A stretch of DNA of 64,000 nucleotides, from contig ADZZ01000282.1 in assembly GCA_000179315.1 (NCBI GenBank), forward strand, positions 1 through 64,000, in the 5' to 3' direction. Positions 52,552-59,902 of the stretch are shown piece by piece. The position numbers and the translations under genes were made by a program. The DNA is from a delta proteobacterium NaphS2 (GTDB lineage: Bacteria > Desulfobacterota > DSM-4660 > Desulfatiglandales > Desulfatiglandaceae). Position 1 is the stretch's first letter. Each line of letters opens with the position of its first letter. Below the pieces are notes generated by a model. The model saw only the letters and a program-made list of their open reading frames with translations, was not told the DNA's origin and searched no databases.

Positions 52552-54866
52552 AGCCTGATTTTTCCCCGCCTTTTCTTTTTAATATAAATCTGTCCGGCAG
52601 GCGTGTCAGGTGACGTTTTTTCAAGAATATCTCCCGGTTCAATGCCGGATTCAGACACATTGGGAGGCGGGGGCACATCAGGTGTTGTTTGATAGGCCGC
52701 GTTTGGAAGGGTAACCCTTTTAAAGTAATCATCAACCGCCTTTAAAATAGTGATGATCAGGATTTCCCGTGTGGAAGCATCCAGCCGGTCCACAACCGCA
52801 TCGGCCAGTTTCAGTTGATGATCGTTCTGGTCAAACCGGGTAAAATAGCCGGACCTTAAAAAGCTTTTTAAAGGCTCTTGACAGGCAAGATTGACCATTT
52901 CTGTTCTATTCAGTTCGCCAATGCGGTGCATGGTGACCGATTTCGCTTCAACCGGCAACCCTTTTTTATGGCGGGACAAATAAAAATTATAAAACATGGT
53001 TTTCAGGTTATACAGATATATGCTACCGCCCTCATCCATGCGGCGGACAAAAATAAATGCCATCACAAGTTTGTATGAGGCATTGTTTTTGCCGGTAAGG
53101 TATCGGGCGAACCGAGCCACAGGTTCAGGCAAAAGCTGGATCAGTTTTTCAAGCGTTCTTTTTTTCCAGGTTTCCTGCCGGTCATAAATGCCGTCCCCGA
53201 TATTTTTGAACCGGGTTTCAACACTAAGGGCCGCAGTGATATTTCCTTCTGAAAATTCACCACCCAGGTTCCGGATGATCTGCTGCCGTCGTTGCGGCAA
53301 CCCCTCCTTATCCAAAAGTTCTTCAATGGCGGTTGAAACGGAGCGATATGTTTTTGTTTCCCATGATGCGAGTCCGTAAGTCCCCCGGTCTACAATCTTG
53401 AACGAATTATATCGGATAATGGCGGCATGAAGACTGTGATCGGACAAATTTTCGAAGTTCTGGTTTTTCTTTCGAACCGAATCTGCAATTTTTGAGAAAT
53501 GCATGGGTTTGGCGTGACGTTCAAGCACATGGCAGGCGACATCTTCAAGTCTCGTGCAATAGGTCTCAAGCCATTTTTCACGGCTTAGAACGAGATCTTC
53601 ATAAAGTACAAGCCCGTCTAAAGACTCTACCTGTTTTTCAATAAATGCTCTGTGAAATTTTTTTGGGGGATGGTTCCAGGGGCATTTTTCGCGGCAGTAA
53701 GAAGCAAGCTTTGATCCTATCACCGCCACATGAAAGGAATCATGTTCAAAAAAATCCAGGGTTTCAAAAAAATCCACAGGAATATCACAGAACCGGCAAT
53801 CACCGTTTCCTGTAATCAAATCGTTCAGTTTCCTGAATGCGGACCTGTCTTCCCAGATTCCCAAGAATTGTCCCAGAGCATATGGGTTAGGTGATTCGGG
53901 CCAATTAAATGCCTCTTTCAAAGCGGCAGGCAAGTCTTGGAGATGAATAATCCCGCCGCCGTCGGCAATCGCCTCATCCATTGTCATCCGGAATTTCTCA
54001 ATCTGACTGATATTGGCGGTGTGTTTGAACTGTTTGATCGCCTTCTTGACGATTTGCCGGACCCTTTCCCGGGTAATGCCGAAAGCCTGTCCGATTTCCT
54101 CTAATGTTGGACTCCTTTCAGAGTCGAAAAGAAACATTTTTTGTGTCAACACTTGGTTTCGCTTTTTTTTGATACATAATTGGCTGTAACTGGAAATTAA
54201 ATTTTCGTAGCTGCTGTAGTCAATATCTGCCGGCTGGATTTTCTGGTACCTTGGGGTATAGCTGCCTGTTTTGCAAAGAGACCGAATCACCTCCTTGATT
54301 TCATTCAAGCTCTTTCGCCCAAAATTCTTTAAGGACAACAGATCCGTACATGTCGTTAGCATGACATCCCCGATGGTCTCCATTTGGCCTTGATTTAGAA
54401 GAGTGTGAAATGTCCTATGGGACAATCTAATGTCTTCTAATTTAACGGCTCCTTGGAAATCCGGGTGCAGATCTTTCGCAGTTATCTGATGAAATCGCTC
54501 ATTGGAAAAGATGGGGAGCCGTTCAATGGCTGAATCAACCGGCGATTCCAGAAACAGCTCTTCAATTGAAACCGGCGCCTCTATTTCTCTCTGCAATCCA
54601 ATCCTATTCAAGAAATTCATAATTTCCAGAACGGTCTTTCTACCACAATTAGGGAAAACTGCTAAATCTTCCGCAGTCAGTTGCTCAAACGCTCTGAAGG
54701 ATTTGACATTGTCTATAAGTACGTTTGTAGCTCGAACAGAGAACCCCGATTCCATAACAAATTGCTTGAAACGGTATTTGTCATCCTTATTCTGACCGCT
54801 GAAAGGACGCTGGTTTTTAGAAGAAGAATGATCTGAATATATGGGCGTTTCTTTGTCCAACGGCAT
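52548..54866 (-). CDS. Fusion regulator: alpha-CTD-like x2, sigma-4-like HTH, HARE-HTH
   Basis: This 772-residue protein is the first gene of the island operon. In order: two RNA-polymerase-alpha-CTD-like helix-hairpin-helix domains (about residues 41-90, LAVFPNCGRKTVLEI; and 145-197, LLSLKNFGRKSLNEIKEVI), a sigma-region-4-like helix-turn-helix (252-280, TLEEIGQAFGITRERVRQIV), a cysteine group (357, 360, 391, 395) that could bind zinc, and a HARE-HTH-like domain (440-502). It likely binds DNA and perhaps RNA polymerase, controlling the operon or sensing DNA. ATG 54866 is preferred over upstream TTG codons. No named family was recognised for the whole protein. Confidence 0.7.
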   Translation of the reverse strand: MPLDKETPIYSDHSSSKNQRPFSGQNKDDKYRFKQFVMESGFSVRATNVLIDNVKSFRAFEQLTAEDLAVFPNCGRKTVLEIMNFLNRIGLQREIEAPVSIEELFLESPVDSAIERLPIFSNERFHQITAKDLHPDFQGAVKLEDIRLSHRTFHTLLNQGQMETIGDVMLTTCTDLLSLKNFGRKSLNEIKEVIRSLCKTGSYTPRYQKIQPADIDYSSYENLISSYSQLCIKKKRNQVLTQKMFLFDSERSPTLEEIGQAFGITRERVRQIVKKAIKQFKHTANISQIEKFRMTMDEAIADGGGIIHLQDLPAALKEAFNWPESPNPYALGQFLGIWEDRSAFRKLNDLITGNGDCRFCDIPVDFFETLDFFEHDSFHVAVIGSKLASYCREKCPWNHPPKKFHRAFIEKQVESLDGLVLYEDLVLSREKWLETYCTRLEDVACHVLERHAKPMHFSKIADSVRKKNQNFENLSDHSLHAAIIRYNSFKIVDRGTYGLASWETKTYRSVSTAIEELLDKEGLPQRRQQIIRNLGGEFSEGNITAALSVETRFKNIGDGIYDRQETWKKRTLEKLIQLLPEPVARFARYLTGKNNASYKLVMAFIFVRRMDEGGSIYLYNLKTMFYNFYLSRHKKGLPVEAKSVTMHRIGELNRTEMVNLACQEPLKSFLRSGYFTRFDQNDHQLKLADAVVDRLDASTREILIITILKAVDDYFKRVTLPNAAYQTTPDVPPPPNVSESGIEPGDILEKTSPDTPAGQIYIKKKRRGKIRL

Positions 54867-54895
54867 GTTTACCAACAACCCGTTTGTATCAGCTT

Positions 54896-54925
54896 TATAT
54901 AATCAATTATTTCACTTTGTGTCAT
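54896..54925 (-). promoter_or_regulatory. Candidate promoter of the BREX operon
   Basis: On the - strand, ATGACA (54925-54920) is followed after 18 nt by TATATA (54901-54896), about 30 bp before the regulator's ATG. The match is fair and no other candidate is better. Confidence 0.35.
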
Positions 54926-54965
54926 AAGTTAGGATTTCGTTTTGTGTCAAGCAAAAATACCAGAC

Positions 54966-55455
54966 CTTTATGGCACGGCCGGCCTGGTCATCGAACTCAT
55001 GGCGGAGCAGGGCCTCCTGGACAAGGTGGAAGTGGACATCATACCGGGTATCTCCGCCCTTTCATCCGCCGCGGCGCTTCTGGGCGCGCCGCTTATGCAC
55101 GACTTTGCCGTGGTGAGCCTGAGCGATCTGATGACCTCCTGGGATCAAATCGAGGCGCGGGTGGATGTCGCGGCAAAGACCGATTTCGTACTGGTCATCT
55201 ATAATCCCAGGTCCGGGAAGAGAGACTGGCAACTGCCCAGGGTGAGAGAAGTCATCCTGAAATACCGAAACGACGACACCCCTGTGGGGATCGTGAGAAA
55301 CGCCGCCAGAAAGGGAGAGTCCGTACGCATTACGACCCTTTCCCAAATCGATGAGTCCACCGTGGATATGCTTTCCATCCTTCTGGTGGGAAATTCCAAA
55401 ACCCGTATTATCGGTGACAAAATGGTCACGCCCCGCGGATATATCGAGAAGTATG
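54966..55455 (+). repeat. 490-bp direct repeat, right copy
   Basis: This is the counterpart of 40371-40860, ungapped, in the same orientation, on the far side of the defence island. Homology begins abruptly in the middle of the cbiH frame and ends four to five codons before the cbiH stop region. Confidence 0.9.
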
Positions 55456-55490
55456 GAGAGAAGAAGCCTCCAACATCATCTTTTTTGTAG
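54966..55490 (+). pseudogene. Truncated cbiH fragment (C-terminal part)
   Basis: This open frame encodes the C-terminal 60% of a CbiH protein, from the residue after the GDSG of SSGDSGIYG to the end, with IIPGISALSSAAALLGAPLM intact. The N-terminal half, including the S-adenosylmethionine-binding SLGPG, is missing. The frame can be extended upstream to a TTG at 54942 without a ribosome site. The sequence differs from the intact cbiH (40029-40877) at about 9% of bases, many silent, so it was under selection before truncation. Confidence 0.88.
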
Positions 55491-55529
55491 TTCGGGAGTC
55501 CTGGCTGCTCCTGACCGGGAAGTTGGCCC

Positions 55530-55559
55530 TTGACAGCCAATATACAATCATTGTATGTT
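55530..55559 (+). promoter_or_regulatory. Promoter and palindromic operator of the first TA pair
   Basis: TTGACA (55530-55535) and TATGTT (55554-55559) are 18 nt apart. Between them lies the perfect palindrome ATACAATcATTGTAT (55542-55556), well placed as a binding site for the ribbon-helix-helix antitoxin encoded downstream. Confidence 0.6.
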
Positions 55560-55587
55560 TCACCATAGGGATTATGGAGGAAATAAT

Positions 55588-55839
55588 ATGAATACATGCA
55601 CTGTGAATATTGCCTTTCAGAAAGACCTGCTTCGGGAGATTGATGAAGTCGCCAAGGAAGAGTCCCGTAGCCGTTCTGAATTTCTTCGCGAGGCTGCACG
55701 GGCATACATCCAGCGCAAACGGAGATGGGCCAATATCTTTTCGATGGGGCAAATGATTGCCGAGGATAGAGGTCTTCTTCCCGAGGATGTATCCAAAGAG
55801 ATCGAAATGTATCGAAAGGAAAAGGCATCGCGGAAATGA
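55588..55839 (+). CDS. Ribbon-helix-helix antitoxin (CopG-like) of the first TA pair
   Basis: This 83-residue protein has an N-terminal ribbon-helix-helix (NTCTVNIAFQKDLLREID, then SRSRSEFLREAARAYIQ), followed by a charged tail that would bind the toxin. GGAGGAAAT precedes ATG 55588. It overlaps the PIN-domain toxin gene by ATGA. It should repress its own promoter through the palindrome at 55542. Confidence 0.85.
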   Translation: MNTCTVNIAFQKDLLREIDEVAKEESRSRSEFLREAARAYIQRKRRWANIFSMGQMIAEDRGLLPEDVSKEIEMYRKEKASRK

Positions 55840-56264
55840 TCTCTCGCGTTGTTTTAGATTCCAATGTGATCATTTCGGGATTTCTATTCGGGGGGGCACC
55901 GGCTCGTCTTCTTGAATACATGGTGCGTGGTACTATACACTGCTTCACATCTTTGCCAATTCTTGATGAAGTGCGGGAGGTTTTGCAGCGACCAAAGTTT
56001 GGCCTTTCACCTGAACAGGCATTTGGTTTGGTTGAGGAACTGTACAACTCATGTGCCTTGGTGAAACCAAGTCGTCGAATCCGAGCGATCTCAGCGGACC
56101 CGGATGACGATATGATTTTAGAATGCGCGTCGGAGGCCCGCGCTGACCTGATAGTATCAGGCGACTCGCATCTATTGGATCTCGGTTGTTGGGAACATAT
56201 CCGGATATTGTCACCGTCCAACGCGCTAACAGAAATTGAGGGCCAACCAAACGTTTGTATTTGA
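55836..56264 (+). CDS. PIN-domain toxin, COG1569-like
   Basis: This 142-residue PIN-domain protein is a probable RNase toxin. Acidic residues of the active site are visible: Asp8 (VVLDSNVIISG), Glu46 (LDEVREVL) and the DPDDDMILECA group near residues 88-98. The C-terminal motif DLIVSGDSHLLDL is typical of the PIN-family toxin group COG1569. It is translationally coupled to its antitoxin. Confidence 0.85.
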   Translation: MISRVVLDSNVIISGFLFGGAPARLLEYMVRGTIHCFTSLPILDEVREVLQRPKFGLSPEQAFGLVEELYNSCALVKPSRRIRAISADPDDDMILECASEARADLIVSGDSHLLDLGCWEHIRILSPSNALTEIEGQPNVCI

Positions 56265-56306
56265 CAACACTCCCATTTGATTCCATAATGGTTTCACATT
56301 GAAACC
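56261..56306 (+). promoter_or_regulatory. Promoter and palindromic operator of the second TA pair
   Basis: TTGACA (56261-56266) and CATAAT (56284-56289) have a 17-nt spacer, a good match to the consensus. Directly behind lies the inverted repeat GGTTTCAcatTGAAACC (56290-56306), a likely antitoxin operator. The promoter overlaps the end of the first toxin gene. Confidence 0.65.
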
Positions 56307-56322
56307 GTTTGGAGATATTCAT

Positions 56323-56565
56323 ATGGCAACTGTTACGGTAAAGAATATACCGGATGATCTCTACGAGAGGCTTAAGTCAGTCGCGGAAATAAATCGGCGT
56401 TCCATCAATAGCGAGATTATCATGTGCATTGAAAATACTGTCATAAGCCGGCAAATCAATATTGACGAGGTGCTTGAAAATGCTCGCCGGCTCCGCCGAT
56501 TGACAGCCGGACATCCGATCAGTGATGAAGCATTTAACCGGGCAAAAGCAGACGGTCGGCCATGA
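56323..56565 (+). CDS. FitA-like antitoxin of the second TA pair
   Basis: This 80-residue protein is of the FitA/Arc-type ribbon-helix-helix group: MATVTVKNIPDDLYERLK at the N-terminus and NRRSINSEIIMCIE as the helices. GGAGAT precedes ATG 56323. A longer frame from TTG 56299 is not supported. It overlaps the toxin gene by ATGA. Confidence 0.85.
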   Translation: MATVTVKNIPDDLYERLKSVAEINRRSINSEIIMCIENTVISRQINIDEVLENARRLRRLTAGHPISDEAFNRAKADGRP

Positions 56566-56963
56566 TTGTGGTTGATACAAATGTTATTGGCTATCTCTTC
56601 CTGTCAAGCGAGCAATCGGTATTAGCGGAACGAGCCCTGCAAAAGGACAATGAATGGGCGGCACCGGTTTTATGGCGTAGTGAATTCCGCAATGTTCTTT
56701 CTCTATATATGCGAAAAAATATCATAAAGTTGGAACAAGCACAGCAGATAATGAATAATGCTCTGAAATTACTGAAGGGACGAGAATATGAAGTTCCATC
56801 ATATGAAGTTTTAAGGCTTACCTCAACAAGCAATTGTTCTGCTTATGATTGTGAATTTATCGCTACGGCCAATGACCTGAAAATCCCTTTAGTGACTGTT
56901 GATAAGCAACTTCTGCGTGAGTTTTCTACAGTGGCAATACCTTTAAATTCGTTCGGCAAATAA
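56562..56963 (+). CDS. VapC/FitB-type PIN-domain toxin
   Basis: This 133-residue PIN-domain toxin has an active-site aspartate in MIVVDTNVIGYLFL, a glutamate in WRSEFRNVLSLYMR, and the second acidic group in SAYDCEFIATANDLKIPLVTVD. It forms a VapBC/FitAB pair with the preceding gene, probably cutting RNA when free. Confidence 0.87.
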   Translation: MIVVDTNVIGYLFLSSEQSVLAERALQKDNEWAAPVLWRSEFRNVLSLYMRKNIIKLEQAQQIMNNALKLLKGREYEVPSYEVLRLTSTSNCSAYDCEFIATANDLKIPLVTVDKQLLREFSTVAIPLNSFGK

Positions 56964-57019
56964 TTGATGTCAGCCTGTCACTGCACCTGACGGCAAAACG
57001 CTATGGAAGAACCTTAGAG

Positions 57020-58528
57020 CTGAAGTTTCACAGAAAATGCCCCCGGCTTGATCAGCCGACCATGCGCAGCAACGCCTCCAGGAAAGATTTTCGGGGCAGT
57101 TTGTTGTCTTGGTTGCAAACGGCATGAAAATCATCGCTCAATGCGGACTTAGCGATGATATGTCTCAGGTCGGAAAAGGCGAAACTGTTGCGACCCTTGA
57201 CCTTGTGCCTGCGTTCGGGAATGTTTTCGAGCCGTGAACCATAGATCCAAATGATTGTTGCGGCCATTATGGAAAAATTGATGTGATTGATCACTGCCTG
57301 TGCATTGCGGGTTTGGCTTTTGCTGCTTCCAATGTCTTGCTTGATCTCCTTGAAACCCGACTCGATTTTCCACCTGGCCCCATAATACTCGATAATTTGC
57401 TCAACCGACAGCTTCAAGTCCGTGGAGAAGATTGCGATCCACTGTGTTTTTCGAAAGACCCAGACAACCCGGACAGGGCACTTGAGTGTTTTGAGCATAA
57501 CGATTTGGGAGTATGCGTTGACTTCACGGTATTTTCCGTACAGGAAGACGTGATAGGTTGAAGCGTACGCCATGAATGCCGCCGCCATTTCAGCGCACGA
57601 ACCCAACCTGCTGCCATATTTTTTGGGTCTTCCCGGCTTTTTGGAAGAACCGATCTTGGGGATGGAGTACAGTACGGTATTGGAACGTAATCTTGAAAGC
57701 AAATGAACAAAATTTCCGAGTTTAGTGCGGAGGGGTTTGAACAGGCCGTTATTTCCGAACCAGCTGTCACAAACGATTATTATGTCAACGCCGGCAAAGT
57801 GTTGAGCTACCTGAATTACCATCTCGACAGCTTGTTGGAGTTTGGTTTGGAAAGAAACGACCTTTCCGGCAACCCTCATATTGTCCGATTTGGCATTTAT
57901 GGCCTTTTGGGGCAAATAAAATCGCTGTGAAAGGGGGAGACAAGCCCATCGTCCTTTGATGACCTTTAACAGACCAATAAGAACCACATTCTGTGCCCAT
58001 GGATATTTGGATTGATTGTCCTTTGCGGCATGATCGAAGATATGAGAACATCCGAAGATGTTGCGACCTGTCTTTGGATTGATGAAATCATCTAATGCGA
58101 TCATAAGTCGCCCATCGGACAAGGGGTCAGGAATGAGGTGCCATAAGGCGGCCCATAGGTTATGCCATGGTATTTTGTTGGAAGCCATAAAGGTGTAGAA
58201 TCGACGTTTGTTAATGTTGAGCCCAAACAAGGTATTGAGGCAACGCAACACGTTTGAAGAGATAGATGAAGTGAAAGGGATGATGAAAGCCAGGATGGCA
58301 TAAGAGAACCAGTGTGCTCGTTCCCTGCCGAGATTGGTGGAAGAAAAAGCATTTTGTAGAGGCTTTAAGATATCGTTTAGAATAAACATGTTGCCAAGCT
58401 CCTTTCCGATGGAATATCAATAAGTTGTTATCGAATCCTATCACGAGATGGAGCGAATTTCAAGGGTAAAAAGTTAAATAACTAGTTGAATTTATTGGCA
58501 TAAAAATTGAAAAACGGTGAAACTTCAG
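57020..58528 (-). mobile_element. Complete IS4-family insertion sequence (1509 bp)
   Basis: Terminal inverted repeats of 12 bases, CTGAAGTTTCAC at 57020-57031 and GTGAAACTTCAG at 58517-58528, enclose one transposase gene on the - strand. The same sequence, in the opposite orientation, is present at 1-683 up to the same terminal base. No obvious target-site duplication is seen beside this copy (left flank ...ACCTTAGAG, right flank TTGTCTG...). Confidence 0.9.
57052..58389 (-). CDS. IS4-family transposase
   Basis: This 445-residue DDE transposase is probably complete. Catalytic aspartates are likely in MIALDDFINPKTG (about residue 100) and IIVCDSWFGNNGL (about 211). The YREK signature of the family is in IIEYYGARWKIESGFKEIK. 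The C-terminal half is identical to the partial copy at the left window edge, indicating recent transposition or duplication. Confidence 0.92.
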   Translation of the reverse strand: MFILNDILKPLQNAFSSTNLGRERAHWFSYAILAFIIPFTSSISSNVLRCLNTLFGLNINKRRFYTFMASNKIPWHNLWAALWHLIPDPLSDGRLMIALDDFINPKTGRNIFGCSHIFDHAAKDNQSKYPWAQNVVLIGLLKVIKGRWACLPLSQRFYLPQKAINAKSDNMRVAGKVVSFQTKLQQAVEMVIQVAQHFAGVDIIIVCDSWFGNNGLFKPLRTKLGNFVHLLSRLRSNTVLYSIPKIGSSKKPGRPKKYGSRLGSCAEMAAAFMAYASTYHVFLYGKYREVNAYSQIVMLKTLKCPVRVVWVFRKTQWIAIFSTDLKLSVEQIIEYYGARWKIESGFKEIKQDIGSSKSQTRNAQAVINHINFSIMAATIIWIYGSRLENIPERRHKVKGRNSFAFSDLRHIIAKSALSDDFHAVCNQDNKLPRKSFLEALLRMVG

Positions 58529-58581
58529 TTGTCTGAAAGAAAACGTGAAAAAAGAAACAGCGTATCCGATGTGATGTCAAT

Positions 58582-59712
58582 ATGACAAAAGTAGCGGTGG
58601 TGATTCCCAAATATGGCCTGGTGGGGGGTGCGGAAGGGTTTGCCTATGTCCTCACGGAACGGCTAGCCCTGCGGGATGAATTTGAAATTCATGTGTTTGC
58701 AAATCGCTTCAGAAGGGGAAAGGCTCCGATTGTATTCCATCGGGTGCCCATGATTGTTTTTCCGCGATTTCTACGTCAGATCAGTTTTGCGTTTTTTGTG
58801 AACCGTCAATTGAAATCAGGTGAATATGATCTGGTTCACAGCCACGACCGGATTTTCAGGATGGATCTTTTGACTTTTCACGGGATCCCCCACGAGATTT
58901 GGGTCAGACGCATGAGAAACAAAGGGCTGAGCCTCTTTGATCGCAGCATGATGTGGGTAGAAAAGGAAGGGCTGGCGGGCCCTTCTGCGCCCACAGTGCT
59001 GCCGGTTTCGAGCCTGGTCAAGGAAGAGCTTCAGAAAATTTACACGATCCCGGAAAATCGCATTGAAGTGATTCATCCAGGCGTATCCCTTACGCGTTTT
59101 TCAAAAACGAAGGATTCACGCTGGAGAGTGGAAATTCGAAAACGACACGGCATCCATGAAAAGGATCTGGTTATTCTGTTTGTGGGAATGAATTTTGAGA
59201 TCAAACGCCTGGGACTGCTCATTGAAGGCATTTCACGCTTTTCCCGATTGAATCCCAATGGATCAAGAGTGAAACTCTTAATCGTGGGCAAGGGAAAAAC
59301 GGCGGTTTACGAAGCCATGGCCCGTGAGCGGGGTGTATCCGATCGCCTTATTTTTGCGGGGGTAACCCGCGAGGTCGAAAAATATTATGTTGGGAGCGAT
59401 ATATTCGCCATGCCTTCGGTTTATGATACGTTCGGTATGGTGGTTCTGGAAGCCATGGCTGCCGGATTGCCGGTGATCATCAGTCAGACCGTCGGCGCCA
59501 GAGATCTGGTCAATGACGGTGTGGAAGGGTTTATTTTGGCCGACCCGCCGACCTCAGTAGAATTAGCCCGAAAAATCGATTTCCTGTCAAATCAGGAGAA
59601 CCGATTCGAAATGGGAAAAAGCGCTCGGGAACGGGCGCTGCAACATGGCTGGGATCAAGTGGCTGATCGCGTTTCCAAGCATTATTTGAGGATGCTTTCC
59701 GGGCGGACCTGA
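58582..59712 (+). CDS. Glycosyltransferase, family 4/WaaG-like
   Basis: This 376-residue GT-B glycosyltransferase has an N-terminal acceptor domain with IPKYGLVGGAEGFAYVL and a C-terminal sugar-nucleotide domain with VGMNFEIKRLGLLIEGI, the glutamate motif region PSVYDTFGMVVLEAMAAGLP and VISQTVGARDLV. It resembles WaaG/RfaG enzymes that build lipopolysaccharide core, so a lipopolysaccharide or other surface-glycan role is likely. The IS ends 53 bp upstream and may have removed earlier genes of this operon. Confidence 0.85.
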   Translation: MTKVAVVIPKYGLVGGAEGFAYVLTERLALRDEFEIHVFANRFRRGKAPIVFHRVPMIVFPRFLRQISFAFFVNRQLKSGEYDLVHSHDRIFRMDLLTFHGIPHEIWVRRMRNKGLSLFDRSMMWVEKEGLAGPSAPTVLPVSSLVKEELQKIYTIPENRIEVIHPGVSLTRFSKTKDSRWRVEIRKRHGIHEKDLVILFVGMNFEIKRLGLLIEGISRFSRLNPNGSRVKLLIVGKGKTAVYEAMARERGVSDRLIFAGVTREVEKYYVGSDIFAMPSVYDTFGMVVLEAMAAGLPVIISQTVGARDLVNDGVEGFILADPPTSVELARKIDFLSNQENRFEMGKSARERALQHGWDQVADRVSKHYLRMLSGRT

Positions 59713-59788
59713 TGCGCACATCATGTTCGAAAGACTGTGAACCGGCCACCCGGAGCCGGAAACGGATGCGGCAACACAATGAATTTGC

Positions 59789-59818
59789 TTGACCTTTAGG
59801 TGATGTTTCCTCTATCCT
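59789..59818 (+). promoter_or_regulatory. Candidate promoter before the carboxyltransferase gene
   Basis: TTGACC (59789-59794) and TATCCT (59813-59818) are separated by 18 nt and lie 85 bp ahead of the start codon. The match is moderate. Confidence 0.4.
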
Positions 59819-59902
59819 GTAAATGTGCTGCCCAATGGGGGAGGATCAACCGAAGCCCTTTCATTGGGCTTATATTTTAGAAAATGTTGGAGGTTTTATT
59901 GG

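Larger units (their letters stand above)
40878..54965. other. Defence island of the type 4 BREX kind
   Basis: This is a roughly 14-kb block of eight genes all on the - strand, opposite to the cbi genes, and visibly richer in A+T, most strongly at 40943-48450. It is bounded on the left by the end of cbiH and on the right by a truncated cbiH copy. No integrase, transposase or tRNA is seen inside, so the mode of entry is probably homologous recombination or an excised vehicle. The 65 bp between cbiH and brxL contain only a weak GGG/CCC hairpin followed by TTTT. Confidence 0.75.

Noticed and set aside
40878-54965. Prophage or integrative element with its own integrase
   Set aside because: No integrase, phage structural gene, replication gene or tRNA attachment site is seen. 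Homologous recombination at cbiH explains the edges better.
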